NCBI RefSeq assembly: GCF_030009775.1
Contig: NZ_JASCTH010000028.1
Location: forward strand, 91,533 to 155,532
Direction: 5' to 3'
DNA from: Actinoplanes sandaracinus
Lineage (GTDB): Bacteria; Actinomycetota; Actinomycetes; Mycobacteriales; Micromonosporaceae
Length of the DNA stretch: 64,000 nt
Part shown: positions 15,764 through 24,248 of the stretch, one piece after another
Layout of the letters: each line of letters begins with the position of its first letter
Numbering within the stretch: position 1 is the stretch's first letter
Notes under the pieces: generated by a model
What the model was told of the DNA's origin: nothing
The model's input: the letters and a program-made list of their open reading frames with translations, nothing else
The model's database searches: none
Translations under genes and position numbers: made by a program

Positions 15764-16747
15764 ATGACTGGACAGAAGGTGCGTTGGGGCATTCTCGGCC
15801 CCGGCGGGATCGCCAGCACATTCGCAGCGGACCTGCCACTGGTGGAGGGCGCGGAACTCGCCGCGGTGGGTTCGCGCAACGCCGCGAGCGCGCAGGCGTT
15901 CGCGGAGCGGTACGGGTTCGCCCGTGCGCACGGCTCCTACGCGGACCTGGCCGCCGACGACGGCGTGGACGTGGTCTACGTGGCGACTCCGCATGCCTTC
16001 CACCTGGAAGCGGCGATGCTCTGCGTCGCGGCCGGGAAGGCCGTCCTCGTGGAGAAGCCGATCACCCTGGACCTGTCCGCCGCCGCGCAACTGGTGGAGG
16101 CGGCGCGGGCCCGCGGGGTGTTCCTGATGGAGGCCATGTGGATGCGCTGCAACCCGGCCATCCGCAAGATCGCCGAGCTGGTCGCCGAGGGCGCGATCGG
16201 TGACGTCAGCGCCCTTCACGCCGACTTCGGGCTGCAGGGCCCGTTCGAGTCGTCGCACCGGCTGCGTGACCCGGCCCTCGGCGGTGGCGCGCTGCTGGAC
16301 GTCGGCGTCTACCCGATCCACCTGGCGCACCTGATCCTGGGCGTGCCGGCGTTCGCGCAGGCCTGGGCGCACCTCACCCCGGAGCGGGTCGACGAGAACA
16401 CCGGTGTGCTGCTGGGCTACGAGGCCGGGGCGGTGGCGGCGCTGACGTGCAGCATCAACGGCGAGAGCCGGAACGCGGCCTCGATCACCGGTACGGCCGG
16501 GCGGATCGACCTGCCGTCCGGCTTCTTCGTGCCGCGGTCGTTCGTGCTGAACCGCCCGGGCCGCGCTCCCGAGACGTTCGAGTTCCCGTTCTCCGGCAGC
16601 GGTTACCAGTTCGAGGCGGCCGAGGTGCAGCGGGCCCTGCTCGCCGGTGAGCTGGAGAGCCCGCTGGTCCCGCACACCACCACACTCGAGGTGATGGCCC
16701 TGTTGGACGCGCTGCGCGAACAGGTAGGCGTCGTCTACCGCAGCTAG
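15764..16747 (+). CDS. Gfo/Idh/MocA family oxidoreductase
   Basis: 327 residues from ATG (MTGQKVRWGILGPGGIAST). The N-terminal Rossmann domain (1-120) has GILGPGGIAS for NAD(P) binding and VLVEKPITLD with the EKP motif at the active site. The C-terminal alpha/beta domain has GGGALLDVGVYPIHLAHLIL, where the Asp and His stand at the expected catalytic positions. Such enzymes oxidise or reduce sugars and related cyclic alcohols. A TACGGT -10-like hexamer sits 11 nt before the ATG, so the leader is very short. Substrate unknown; no sugar operon is adjacent. Confidence 0.88.
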   Translation: MTGQKVRWGILGPGGIASTFAADLPLVEGAELAAVGSRNAASAQAFAERYGFARAHGSYADLAADDGVDVVYVATPHAFHLEAAMLCVAAGKAVLVEKPITLDLSAAAQLVEAARARGVFLMEAMWMRCNPAIRKIAELVAEGAIGDVSALHADFGLQGPFESSHRLRDPALGGGALLDVGVYPIHLAHLILGVPAFAQAWAHLTPERVDENTGVLLGYEAGAVAALTCSINGESRNAASITGTAGRIDLPSGFFVPRSFVLNRPGRAPETFEFPFSGSGYQFEAAEVQRALLAGELESPLVPHTTTLEVMALLDALREQVGVVYRS

Positions 16748-16786
16748 ACGAATTCCGCAGTCGACCTCTCACCCCCCATCCCATTC

Positions 16787-16836
16787 CGATCTTGTGGAGT
16801 TCCACGAAGACGGTGCGCAGCAAAGCGACAAGATCG
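16787..16836. terminator. possible terminator between converging genes
   Basis: Nine-bp perfect arms (16787-16795 CGATCTTGT with 16828-16836) flank a 32-nt loop, and outer C-rich and G-rich stretches can extend the pairing loosely. It lies between the oxidoreductase and pit genes, which converge. Confidence 0.35.
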
Positions 16837-16854
16837 CGGGTGGGTGGAGGAGTT

Positions 16855-17862
16855 TTAGGCGAACAGCGGGCGGACTATGAAGTAGAAGACGCAGGCGAAG
16901 AAGGCGGCGGCGGGGAATGTCGTGATCCACGCGATGACGATGTTGCCCGCCACGTTCCAGCGGACCGCGTTGAGCCGTTTCGTCGCGCCCACGCCCATGA
17001 TCGCCGAGGTGATGGTGTGGGTGGTGGAGATCGGCGCGTGCAGGACCAGGGCGTTGAAGTACAGCACCGAGCTGGCCACGGTCTCGGCCGCGAACCCCTC
17101 CGCCGGGCCCAGGTCGATGATCTTGCGGCCCAGGGTGCGGATGATCCGCCAGCCACCGGCGTAGGTGCCGGCCGCCAGCACCGTCGCCGACGTCCAGTAG
17201 ACCCACTCCGGGATGTGCTCGGAGTCGGACTGGAAGCCGCCGGTGTAGAGGGCCAGCACCACGATGCCCATGGTCTTCGCCGCGTCCTGCATGCCGTGGC
17301 CGATGGACATCGCCGCGGCCGAGGCGGTCTGCGCCAGCCGGAAGCCGCGGTTGAGCCGGCCGGGGTGGCCACGCCGGAAGATCCACATGATCGCGACCAT
17401 CATGACGAAGCCCAGCGCCAGCCCGACGAACGGCGACACCACCATGGGGATCAGCACCTTGTTGATGATGTTGTCCCACTGCACGGTGCCCGCGGTCGCG
17501 AAGAGGGTGGCGCCGACCAGGCCGCCGAAGAGCGCGTGCGACGAACTCGACGGCAGCCCGAAGTACCAGGTGATCAGGTTCCAGGTGATCGCGCCGAGCA
17601 CGCCGGCGAAGACGATGCCCAGGCTGGGGATGCCGAGTGGCAGGTCGACCAGGCCGTCACCGACGGTCTTGGCCACCTCGGTGCCGAGATGCGCGCCGAT
17701 GAAGTTGCCGACCGCGGCCATGGCGAGCGCGATCCGCGGGGTGAGCGCGCGGGTGCTGACGCTCGTCGCGATGGCGTTGGCCGCGTCGTGGAAGCCGTTC
17801 GTGTAGTCGAACGCCATCGCGGCGAGGATCACCGCCGCGACGGCGACGAATTCGGGATCCAC
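16855..17862 (-). CDS. pit: low-affinity inorganic phosphate transporter (PiT family)
   Basis: 335 residues from GTG (VDPEFVAVAAVILAAMAFDY). Ten or so transmembrane helices carry the two PiT signature repeats: FDYTNGFHDAANAIATSVSTRALTP-type near residue 19 and the inverted copy GVGATKRLNAVRWNVAGNIVIAW near the C-terminus. LPSSSSHALFGGLVGA is also typical. It takes up phosphate with protons or metal-phosphate. It follows the PhoU-like gene by 3 nt, which is the usual pairing for Pit in actinobacteria. Confidence 0.93.
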   Translation of the reverse strand: MDPEFVAVAAVILAAMAFDYTNGFHDAANAIATSVSTRALTPRIALAMAAVGNFIGAHLGTEVAKTVGDGLVDLPLGIPSLGIVFAGVLGAITWNLITWYFGLPSSSSHALFGGLVGATLFATAGTVQWDNIINKVLIPMVVSPFVGLALGFVMMVAIMWIFRRGHPGRLNRGFRLAQTASAAAMSIGHGMQDAAKTMGIVVLALYTGGFQSDSEHIPEWVYWTSATVLAAGTYAGGWRIIRTLGRKIIDLGPAEGFAAETVASSVLYFNALVLHAPISTTHTITSAIMGVGATKRLNAVRWNVAGNIVIAWITTFPAAAFFACVFYFIVRPLFA

Positions 17863-17865
17863 GCT

Positions 17866-18492
17866 CTAGGACTCCTTGACCGCGATGGTCTCGACCGTGT
17901 TCGCCACGTGCTCGAACGCGTCGCAGGCGGCTTCCAGCTCGTCGACGACCTCTTTCATCTTCAGGACGGTGAGAGCGTCGTACTCGCCGGAGAAGAGCCG
18001 GACCAGCAGCATCCGGTAGGCGCGGTCGCCGTCGTTCTCCAGGCGGTTGATCTCGATCCAGTACTCTTCGAGGTTCTTCATCGCCTTGAGCCGCGGCATC
18101 GCCTCCGCGGTGATCTTGGCCTGCTGGTCCAGCACGGTGACCAGCTCGTGCATCTCCCGCGGCAGTGACGGCAGCGCGGTCAGGCCGTAGAGGTACAGCA
18201 GGTTGCCGGCCGCCTCCAGGTGGTCCATCACGTCGTCCAGCTGAGAGCCGAGCGAGTAGATGTCCTCCCGGTCGAACGGGGTGATGAAGGTGGAGTTGAT
18301 CTTCTTGTAGAGCTCGTGCGTGATGGAGTCGCTGTCGTGTTCCACATCGCTCAGCCGGTCGGCGACCGACTGGACGTCCACTCCGGGCAGCGCCAGCTCG
18401 TTCAACAGCTCGGTGCCCTTGACCAGGTTGGCCGCGGCCCTGGTGAAGAGTTCGTAGAAAGCCCCCTCGACGGGGCGGAATGAGAACTTCAC
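17866..18492 (-). CDS. DUF47 family PhoU-like protein, partner of Pit
   Basis: 208 residues from a GTG at 18492 with GAGGT about 7 nt upstream. It is all helical, with the DUF47/TIGR00153 pattern: FYELFTRAAANLVKGTELL, DVEHDSDSITHELYKKINSTFITPFDREDIYSL, DDVMDHLEAA, KMKEVVDELEAACDAFEHVANTVETIAV. The acidic EHDSD and EAACDAFE sites are metal-binding in PhoU. These proteins regulate or assist the adjacent Pit transporter. The gene is the first of a two-gene unit with pit. Confidence 0.9.
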   Translation of the reverse strand: MKFSFRPVEGAFYELFTRAAANLVKGTELLNELALPGVDVQSVADRLSDVEHDSDSITHELYKKINSTFITPFDREDIYSLGSQLDDVMDHLEAAGNLLYLYGLTALPSLPREMHELVTVLDQQAKITAEAMPRLKAMKNLEEYWIEINRLENDGDRAYRMLLVRLFSGEYDALTVLKMKEVVDELEAACDAFEHVANTVETIAVKES

Positions 18493-18576
18493 AACGCGGA
18501 CCTCGATCGACGGCTTTTGAATGGATCTCCGGACGCATGCTATCGGTCCTCGCGAGATCACCCTTCGCGACGGGTC

Positions 18577-19521
18577 TTAAACCGGTTCATGACTTCCCGG
18601 CGTTCGGAGAGCGTGGGGACGGGGTGCGGAACGGCGGGCCGCCCTGGTCGGAAGATGGGGGCGGGGAGGGCTGGCCACCGGGTGCCGGCGTAGGTGGCGG
18701 GCCAGTCCGGTCAGGTCGGTGTCGGCGATCACGTCCACCCCGGCCGCGCCGAGCTCGGTCCAGATCGCCGCGCGAGCCTTCCTGGTGCCGTCCGGCAGGC
18801 CGGCGATCCGGACCGTACGGCCGTCGTCGTGCGCGGCCCGGACCAGAGCGTGCAGCTGGTGCCGTTCCTCGGCGGTGATCGGCTCCTGGCCGTCCCAGCC
18901 GAACCGGCGGGTCCACGACTCACTGACCATCGGCGCCAGCGACGGCGGGGTGGAGCGGGAGCCCAGGTCGTCGAACGTGCCGTCGGCGAACGCGTACCGC
19001 TCGGCCTGTGCGGCGAGCAGGTCACGCACGTCGACGGCGCCGGTCACCGTCACGGTCACCGCGCCCGGGGTCAGCACGCCGTCACGGCAGCGACTCAGCA
19101 GGCCGGCGTGGTCCTGGAGCTGCCGGTCCAGCATTCGGTAGGCGCGCAGCAGCGCGGCCGGATCACGGTTCGTCCCGCCGAACTCGATCACCAGCCGGAA
19201 CGGCGCCCGCTGGTCGGGCCAGATCCGGCCGCCGGCGGCCGCGGCCCGGGCGAAGAGCGGCGCCAGGACGAGACGGCGCAGGGTACGGCCCGGCTGGGGC
19301 TGACCGGGGCCGAGGAAGAGCTCGCCGTGCGGGCCGGGCGCCACCCGTACCGTCAGGCCGGCCAGCCGGAGTTTGAGCACCCCGGGCAGCGGGTCGGTCG
19401 CGTCCGGGCCGGTCAGCGCGTGACCGGCGGCGAGACAGGGGCGGGCGCGGCGGAGCACCGCGACCGAGACCGCGCCTCCCGCGCCGGCGAGACCGGCCAG
19501 TCCGCCGGCGATAGTCGCCAT
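18577..19521 (-). CDS. degenerate PI-PLC/GDPD-like TIM-barrel protein, membrane anchored
   Basis: About 314 residues from the ATG at 19521 (a GTG at 19533 is possible). A short hydrophobic N-terminus suggests a signal anchor. The remainder reads like the AIM6-type subgroup of phosphatidylinositol phospholipase C/glycerophosphodiesterase folds: FRLVIEFGGTNRDPAALLRAYRMLDRQL, FDDLGSRSTPPSLAPMVSESWTRRFGWDGQ, EERHQLHALVRAAHDDGRTVRIAGLPD, AAGVDVIADTDLTGLARHLR. The N-terminal catalytic His/Glu pair of active relatives is not seen, so it may be inactive. The C-terminus is Arg/Pro-rich. Family placement is from pattern memory and moderate only. Confidence 0.5.
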   Translation of the reverse strand: MATIAGGLAGLAGAGGAVSVAVLRRARPCLAAGHALTGPDATDPLPGVLKLRLAGLTVRVAPGPHGELFLGPGQPQPGRTLRRLVLAPLFARAAAAGGRIWPDQRAPFRLVIEFGGTNRDPAALLRAYRMLDRQLQDHAGLLSRCRDGVLTPGAVTVTVTGAVDVRDLLAAQAERYAFADGTFDDLGSRSTPPSLAPMVSESWTRRFGWDGQEPITAEERHQLHALVRAAHDDGRTVRIAGLPDGTRKARAAIWTELGAAGVDVIADTDLTGLARHLRRHPVASPPRPHLPTRAARRSAPRPHALRTPGSHEPV

Positions 19522-19600
19522 GTCCTGCACCACGCACCATCCGATTCGTACGTTATGGGTGTTTCATACTGTGGCACAGCTGATACTCGCAGGCTGGCAA

Positions 19601-20512
19601 ATGTCGAGCACAATTCCCTTCATGCCGTCACCCTCCGCGGTCGAGTTCGAGGACCAGCGCTCCTACCTGATGGCCGTCGCCTACCGGATGCTCGGCAGCC
19701 GTGCCGAAGCCGAGGACGCGGTCCAGGAGGCCTGGCTGCGCTACGCGCAGCAGACCCAAGAGATACGAGACGCGCGCGGGTGGCTCACCACCGTCACCGC
19801 ACGCATCTGCCTGGACCAGCTCAATTCGGCGCGGGTACGGCGTACCTCGTACCCCGGCGAGTGGCTCCCCGCCTTCGTGATCGAACCCGACAGCGACCCC
19901 GCCGGCCAGGCCGAACTCGCCGACCAGGTCAGCATCGCCCTGCTCGTGGTCCTGGAGAGACTCACCCCCGAACAGCGGGTGGCGTTCGTCCTGCACGACG
20001 CGTTCGGCGTGCCGTTCGACGAGGTGGCCGCGGTCCTCGACAGCACACCCACGGCGGCCCGCCAGCACGCGTCACGGGCCCGGCGGGCGGTCGCCGACGG
20101 TGGGGTCCGGCACACCGCGGGGCTCGCCGAGCAGCGGCGGGTGCTCACCGCGTTCCTCGCGGCGGCACAGGGCGGCGACATGCGGACCCTCGCCGCCGTA
20201 CTCGCCCCCGACGTGGTCGCCATCGGTGACGGCGGCGGAGTGGTCCGCACCGCGCTGCGCCCGGTCCTCGGGGCCGACAAGGTGGCCCGGTTCTTCGCCG
20301 GCCTGCTCACTCACCGGCTGGCCGACCTCACCGACATCAAGGTGGACCCGGTCCTGGTCAACGGCTCCGCCGCGATGATGCTCCGCGCCACCCACCGGGA
20401 CGGCGACAGTCTGTTCGTGGTCGTCACGGTCGCGGTCCACGAGGGCCGGATCACCGGCGTCTTCAACCAGCAGAACCCGGAGAAGCTGATTTTCGCCCGC
20501 GACATGCCGTAA
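19601..20512 (+). CDS. SigJ/ECF41-type RNA polymerase sigma factor
   Basis: 303 residues from ATG at 19601 (alternative ATG at 19622). Sigma region 2 is EDQRSYLMAVAYRMLGSRAEAEDAVQEAWLRY and region 4 is LTPEQRVAFVLHDAFGVPFDEVAAVLDSTPTAARQHASRARRAV. A C-terminal SnoaL-like domain (about 185-300) carries GDGGGVVRTAL and a NQQNPEKL ending, matching the DGGG and NPxKL motifs of ECF41 factors, whose fused domain replaces a separate anti-sigma factor. The YPGEWLPAF linker motif is also of this group. It is transcribed divergently from the PLC-like gene. ECF41 genes normally sit beside an oxidoreductase or carboxymuconolactone decarboxylase target; none is adjacent here. Confidence 0.88.
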   Translation: MSSTIPFMPSPSAVEFEDQRSYLMAVAYRMLGSRAEAEDAVQEAWLRYAQQTQEIRDARGWLTTVTARICLDQLNSARVRRTSYPGEWLPAFVIEPDSDPAGQAELADQVSIALLVVLERLTPEQRVAFVLHDAFGVPFDEVAAVLDSTPTAARQHASRARRAVADGGVRHTAGLAEQRRVLTAFLAAAQGGDMRTLAAVLAPDVVAIGDGGGVVRTALRPVLGADKVARFFAGLLTHRLADLTDIKVDPVLVNGSAAMMLRATHRDGDSLFVVVTVAVHEGRITGVFNQQNPEKLIFARDMP

Positions 20513-20539
20513 GAGCGGTCTTCGCCGAGGGAACCCGCA

Positions 20540-21049
20540 CTACTGCTGGGTCACTTGGAGGAGGTACTTGCGGTAATGCGAGGCGAACGGCTCGGAGCCG
20601 TCGCCGAGCGCCGCCATCAGCTGCCGGGACGCCGCGAAGGCGTGCTCCACCAGATCGTCCGGGTAACCGAACGCCACCCGGTGCACGGCGAACTCGTCCT
20701 CGTCACGCAGCTCCACCACGGCTGTCTCGCGGCGGCGGACCGCGTCCAGGTCGAGGTCGATGATGTGGACCGTGTCACCTTCCCAGCGGGCCGGGGTGGT
20801 GATGTCGCAATACACCTCGCTGGTCCGCGGGGGCGGGTTGAACATGCCGGTCCACCACGCGTGATGCGGAATCAGCAGGACGAACGGGATCTGTTCGACA
20901 GACGGGCGGCCGTGGTAGACAGACGCGGTGCCACGGGTCACACCGACCCAGATGCCGAGGTCGTCCTCGGCCAGACGACGTGCCGGGTAATCGCGATGCG
21001 CCGAACCGTCGTACTTCGTGTAGATGACCCGGACCATCTCGCTCGGCAT
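20540..21049 (-). CDS. DUF402 (FomD/Ntdp-like) domain protein
   Basis: 169 residues from ATG at 21049 (MPSEMVRVIYTKYDGSAHRD). The DUF402 core is clear: GIWVGVTRGTASVYHGRP, PHHAWWTGMFNPP, EVYCDITTPARWEGDTVHIIDLDLDAVRRRE, DEDEFAVHRVAFGYPDDLVEHA. The D-x-D-L-D stretch and the following ELRDEDEF give the acidic metal-binding residues of this fold; relatives hydrolyse nucleoside di/triphosphates or cytidylyl-phosphonates. Specific substrate unknown. A TAGGGT element lies about 8 nt before the start. It is divergent from the helicase gene. Confidence 0.82.
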   Translation of the reverse strand: MPSEMVRVIYTKYDGSAHRDYPARRLAEDDLGIWVGVTRGTASVYHGRPSVEQIPFVLLIPHHAWWTGMFNPPPRTSEVYCDITTPARWEGDTVHIIDLDLDAVRRRETAVVELRDEDEFAVHRVAFGYPDDLVEHAFAASRQLMAALGDGSEPFASHYRKYLLQVTQQ

Positions 21050-21105
21050 GGCTTGCACCCTAGCGGTGACCCGGTTCTGTCGGTGGTGGCGGGTACGGTT
21101 CCTCC

Positions 21106-23115
21106 GTGCCCGCAGCTTCCAGGAAGAAAGCCACCGCAGAGCAGTTGCTCGCCGCCGCCGTCGGTGCGGTTCCCGGTGGGTCCGCCCGCCCAGGCCAGCA
21201 GGCCATGGTGGAGGCCATCGACAAGGCGATCAGGGACCGTGAGCACCTGCTCGTCCAGGCCGGCACGGGCACCGGGAAGAGCCTCGGATACCTCGCCCCC
21301 GCCCTGCTCGTCGACGGCCCCGTGGTGGTCTCCACCGCCACCCTGGCGCTGCAGAACCAGCTCGTGGCGCACGACCTGCCCCGGCTCGCCGAGGCGGTCC
21401 AGCCGGTCCTCGGGCGTAAACCCACCTTCGCCGTGCTCAAGGGCCGGCACCACTACCTCTGCGTGGCGAAACTCGAACACGCCGACGAGGACGGGCAGAC
21501 CGACACTCTCTTCGACGCCGGGCCCGTCGCGCCCAAGGCCGGGCAGTGGCTGGGCGAGGCCGGCCGGCTCGGCAAGCAGATCCAGCGGGTCCAGGCCTGG
21601 GCGGCGAAAACGCAGACCGGCGACCGCGACGAGCTCGACCCCGGCGTCGAGGACCTCGCCTGGAAACAGGTGTCCATGCCGGCGCGCGACTGCGTCGGGG
21701 TGGCCCGCTGCCCCTACGGCGCCGACTGCTTCGCCGAGGCGTCCCGGGTTCGCGCCCGTGAGGCCGACATCGTCGTCACCAACCACAGCCTGCTCGCCGT
21801 CGACATGCTGGCCGACCGGCAGATCGTCCCGCCGCACAAGCTGCTGATCGTCGACGAGGCGCACGAGCTCGCCGACCGGGTCTCCTCCGCCGCGCAGGCC
21901 GAGATCACCCCCGAGGCCGTCGAGCGGGCCGGCCGCCGCTCCCGCACCGTCATCACCCCGGCCGCCGCCGAGGCGCTGGCCGAGGCCGCCGACGCGCTCA
22001 CCGTCGGCCTCGCCGACCTGCCCGCCGGGCGGCTCACCGACGGCCTGCCCGAGCGGCTGCGCCTGGCCGTCACCATGCTGGAGTCGGCCACCCGGGCCGG
22101 TCTCAGCGCCATCGGCGAGATCAAGTCCGACGACTCCGACCCGGTCGGCAAGCAGCAGGCCAAGGCGGTCCTCGACGAGCTGTCCGACACCGCCCAGCGC
22201 CTGCTGGAAGAGGACGACCACGACGTCGCCTGGGTGGAGAAATCCGACCTCGGCAGCGGCCGGCGGGCCCTGGTGGTCGCGCCGCTCTCGGTCGCCGGCA
22301 CCCTCGGCCAGAACCTGTACGCGGACCGCACCGTCGTGGTCACCTCGGCCACCCTGACCCTGGGCGGGCGGTTCGACACGGTCGCCCGGTCGCTCGGGCT
22401 GCCCGCGTCAGCCCCCGGGGCGGACGGGAGCGCCCCCGAGAAAGACGGCTGGACCTCGCTCGACGTCGGGTCGCCGTTCGACTATCCGAAACAGGGCATC
22501 CTCTACGTCGCGGCCCACCTGCCCCGCCCCGCCGCCTCCGGCCTGCCGGACGCGGCCGGAGCCGAACTGCTCCGGCTGGTCGAGGCGCTCGGCGGGCGGA
22601 CCCTCGGGCTCTTCTCCTCCCGCAAGGCCGCGACACAGGCCGCCGAGTTGCTGCGGGCCAAGACCGATCTGCCGATCCTTCTGCAGGGCGAGGAGACGCT
22701 GCCGATCCTGGTCCGCAAGTTCAAGGAGGACAAGGCGAGCTGCCTGTTCGGGGTGATGTCGCTCTGGCAGGGCGTGGACGTGCCCGGCGACGCCTGCCAG
22801 CTGGTCGTCATCGACCGCCTGCCGTTCCCCCGCCCCGACGAGCCGCTCGCCGCCGCCCGCGCGGCCTCGGTCGACGCGTCCGGCGGCTCGGGGTTCTCCG
22901 CGGTCAGCGTTCCGATCGCGGCGGTCCGCCTGGCACAGGGCGTCGGCCGGCTGATCCGCTCGACCGGCGACAAGGGCGTGGTCGCCGTCCTCGACTCCCG
23001 CCTGGAGACGGCCCGCGGTTACGGCGCCTTCCTGCGTAAGTCGCTGCCCCCCTTCTGGTACACGACCCGTCCCGACGTCGCCGAGGGCGCCCTGCGCCGC
23101 CTGGCCCAGAGCTGA
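21106..23115 (+). CDS. DinG/XPD-family ATP-dependent DNA helicase
   Basis: 669 residues from GTG. Walker A is VQAGTGTGKSL (about 50-60), Walker B/DEAH is LLIVDEAHELAD (about 246), and motif VI is QGVGRLIRSTGDKGVVAVLD. Between motifs Ia and II four cysteines (YLCV, RDCVG, RCPYG, DCFA) give the 4Fe-4S cluster of XPD-like 5'-3' helicases. Motif III-like VVVTSATLTLGGRFD and FSSRKAATQAA are present. DinG-type enzymes unwind forked DNA and R-loops during repair. It is single-gene, followed by a NUDIX gene 17 nt on. Confidence 0.92.
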   Translation: MPAASRKKATAEQLLAAAVGAVPGGSARPGQQAMVEAIDKAIRDREHLLVQAGTGTGKSLGYLAPALLVDGPVVVSTATLALQNQLVAHDLPRLAEAVQPVLGRKPTFAVLKGRHHYLCVAKLEHADEDGQTDTLFDAGPVAPKAGQWLGEAGRLGKQIQRVQAWAAKTQTGDRDELDPGVEDLAWKQVSMPARDCVGVARCPYGADCFAEASRVRAREADIVVTNHSLLAVDMLADRQIVPPHKLLIVDEAHELADRVSSAAQAEITPEAVERAGRRSRTVITPAAAEALAEAADALTVGLADLPAGRLTDGLPERLRLAVTMLESATRAGLSAIGEIKSDDSDPVGKQQAKAVLDELSDTAQRLLEEDDHDVAWVEKSDLGSGRRALVVAPLSVAGTLGQNLYADRTVVVTSATLTLGGRFDTVARSLGLPASAPGADGSAPEKDGWTSLDVGSPFDYPKQGILYVAAHLPRPAASGLPDAAGAELLRLVEALGGRTLGLFSSRKAATQAAELLRAKTDLPILLQGEETLPILVRKFKEDKASCLFGVMSLWQGVDVPGDACQLVVIDRLPFPRPDEPLAAARAASVDASGGSGFSAVSVPIAAVRLAQGVGRLIRSTGDKGVVAVLDSRLETARGYGAFLRKSLPPFWYTTRPDVAEGALRRLAQS

Positions 23116-23132
23116 GAGCTGAGGGGTTCGCT

Positions 23133-23585
23133 GTGCTCTTGATCGCGTGCACGTTCCTGGTGGATCGGGACGGAGCGTTGCTGTTGCAGTTGCGGGACGA
23201 CAAGGCGCCGTTCTTTCCGAACGTGTGGGGTCTTCCGGGCGGTGCTGTGGAAGACGGCGAGACTCCCGAGGAGGGCGCCAGCCGGGAGCTATGGGAGGAG
23301 ACCCGGCTGCGGCCTGACGGCGCCTTGCGGCTTTTCGCCCGGCAGGAGCTGCCCGAGCAGCGGCGGGTCAAGAACTATTTCTACGGGTCGACCTCGGCAA
23401 GGCAGGAGGACGTGGTTCTCGGCGAGGGCGCCGCGATGATCTTCGTGCCGGCAGCGGAGGTCCTGGGCCGGCCTTTCACTCCCGGAAGCGCCGAGATGAT
23501 CGAGCGGTTTCTCGTCTCCCCGGAATATGCGTCCCTTGTCCGTTCTTCGAATGGTGAGACTCGTGGCCCTCGCCCCTATCCCTAG
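23133..23585 (+). CDS. NUDIX hydrolase, MutT-like
   Basis: 150 residues from GTG (VLLIACTFLVDRDGALLLQL). The Nudix box is complete: GGAVEDGETPEEGASRELWEET with REx2EEx2. It is compact and MutT-sized and would hydrolyse a nucleotide diphosphate linked to another group. It lies 17 nt after the helicase stop, possibly in one unit. The C-terminal 12 residues (SSNGETRGPRPYP) are outside the fold. Substrate unknown. Confidence 0.85.
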   Translation: MLLIACTFLVDRDGALLLQLRDDKAPFFPNVWGLPGGAVEDGETPEEGASRELWEETRLRPDGALRLFARQELPEQRRVKNYFYGSTSARQEDVVLGEGAAMIFVPAAEVLGRPFTPGSAEMIERFLVSPEYASLVRSSNGETRGPRPYP

Positions 23586-23676
23586 TCGCTTGTAAGCTAG
23601 CTCCATGACAGGTGGAGATAGCAATTGCCCAGGCGTGACCAGTGCTTTCGCAGACGTTCCGGCATACGCTGGTCAC

Positions 23677-23946
23677 ATGCCCAGTGCTGAGAGCGAGGCA
23701 TCACGCCACGCTCGGGAATTCGAGCCGGTGACTGTGGACCTCCAGCGTAAGGCGCTGTTCGTCGCACGCGCGGCGGCCGAAGCCAAAGGCGTCTCCCTCT
23801 CCGAGTGGTTGTCCCGAGTGGCCTGGGACAAGGCCATCGAAGAGGCTGCGGAGACAAGCGCGGAGCAATACGACCTTCATCCCGACGAGCCGCCAGGCTG
23901 GGCGGAGGCGACCATGGATCGCATCTTCGGCCTGGATGCGGCGTGA
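23677..23946 (+). CDS. antitoxin of a MazF-like toxin-antitoxin pair
   Basis: 89 residues from ATG at 23677 (MPSAESEASRHAREFEPVTV); upstream in-frame codons look non-coding and CATACGCT at 23663-23670 could be the -10 of a leaderless mRNA. DLQRKALFVARAAAEAKGVSLSEWLSRVAWDKAIEEA resembles a short ribbon-helix-helix DNA-binding segment. The acidic C-terminal half (TSAEQYDLHPDEPPGWAEATMDRI) would wrap the toxin. Its stop overlaps the toxin GTG (GTGA). Family name not certain; the role follows from the coupling to the toxin. Confidence 0.7.
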   Translation: MPSAESEASRHAREFEPVTVDLQRKALFVARAAAEAKGVSLSEWLSRVAWDKAIEEAAETSAEQYDLHPDEPPGWAEATMDRIFGLDAA

Positions 23947-24245
23947 GGCGCGGCGACGTCTGGACCGCGGTTCGCCTCGGTCATGAGCGCAGCGTCGTCA
24001 TCGTCGGAAACGATGCGATCAACCACCGTCACGCAGGAGTGCTCGTCGTCCCGCTGTCGGACGTTCACGAGCCTGACCTGACCATGCCGGCTGTAGCCGA
24101 CAGCGGGGGAAAGCCGCTGGGGACGTTTCTCGCGCATCATGTCGGCCAGGTCGACAAGGCTTACCTCACGTCGCGCACCGCGGTTCTTGCTCCCGCGAGT
24201 CAGGAAGACGTCGATATCGCGCTCCGGGCGGCGCTCGATCTTTGA
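23943..24245 (+). CDS. MazF/PemK-like endoribonuclease toxin
   Basis: 100 residues from GTG, overlapping the antitoxin stop by GTGA. The MazF fold pattern is readable: VRRGDVWTAVRLGHERSVVIVGNDAINHRHAGVLVVPLSD, then a C-terminal LGTFLAHHVGQVDKAYLTSR with the usual strand-helix end. The classical ExGxxRP loop is reduced to GHERSVV, so activity and cut site may differ from standard MazF. Members cut mRNA at short sequences and are neutralised by the antitoxin encoded just before. Confidence 0.78.
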   Translation: MRRGDVWTAVRLGHERSVVIVGNDAINHRHAGVLVVPLSDVHEPDLTMPAVADSGGKPLGTFLAHHVGQVDKAYLTSRTAVLAPASQEDVDIALRAALDL

Positions 24246-24248
24246 GCG

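Noticed and set aside
16792..18168. 458-codon plus-strand frame
   Set aside because: Antisense shadow of the Pit and DUF47 genes, both of which have clear family motifs.
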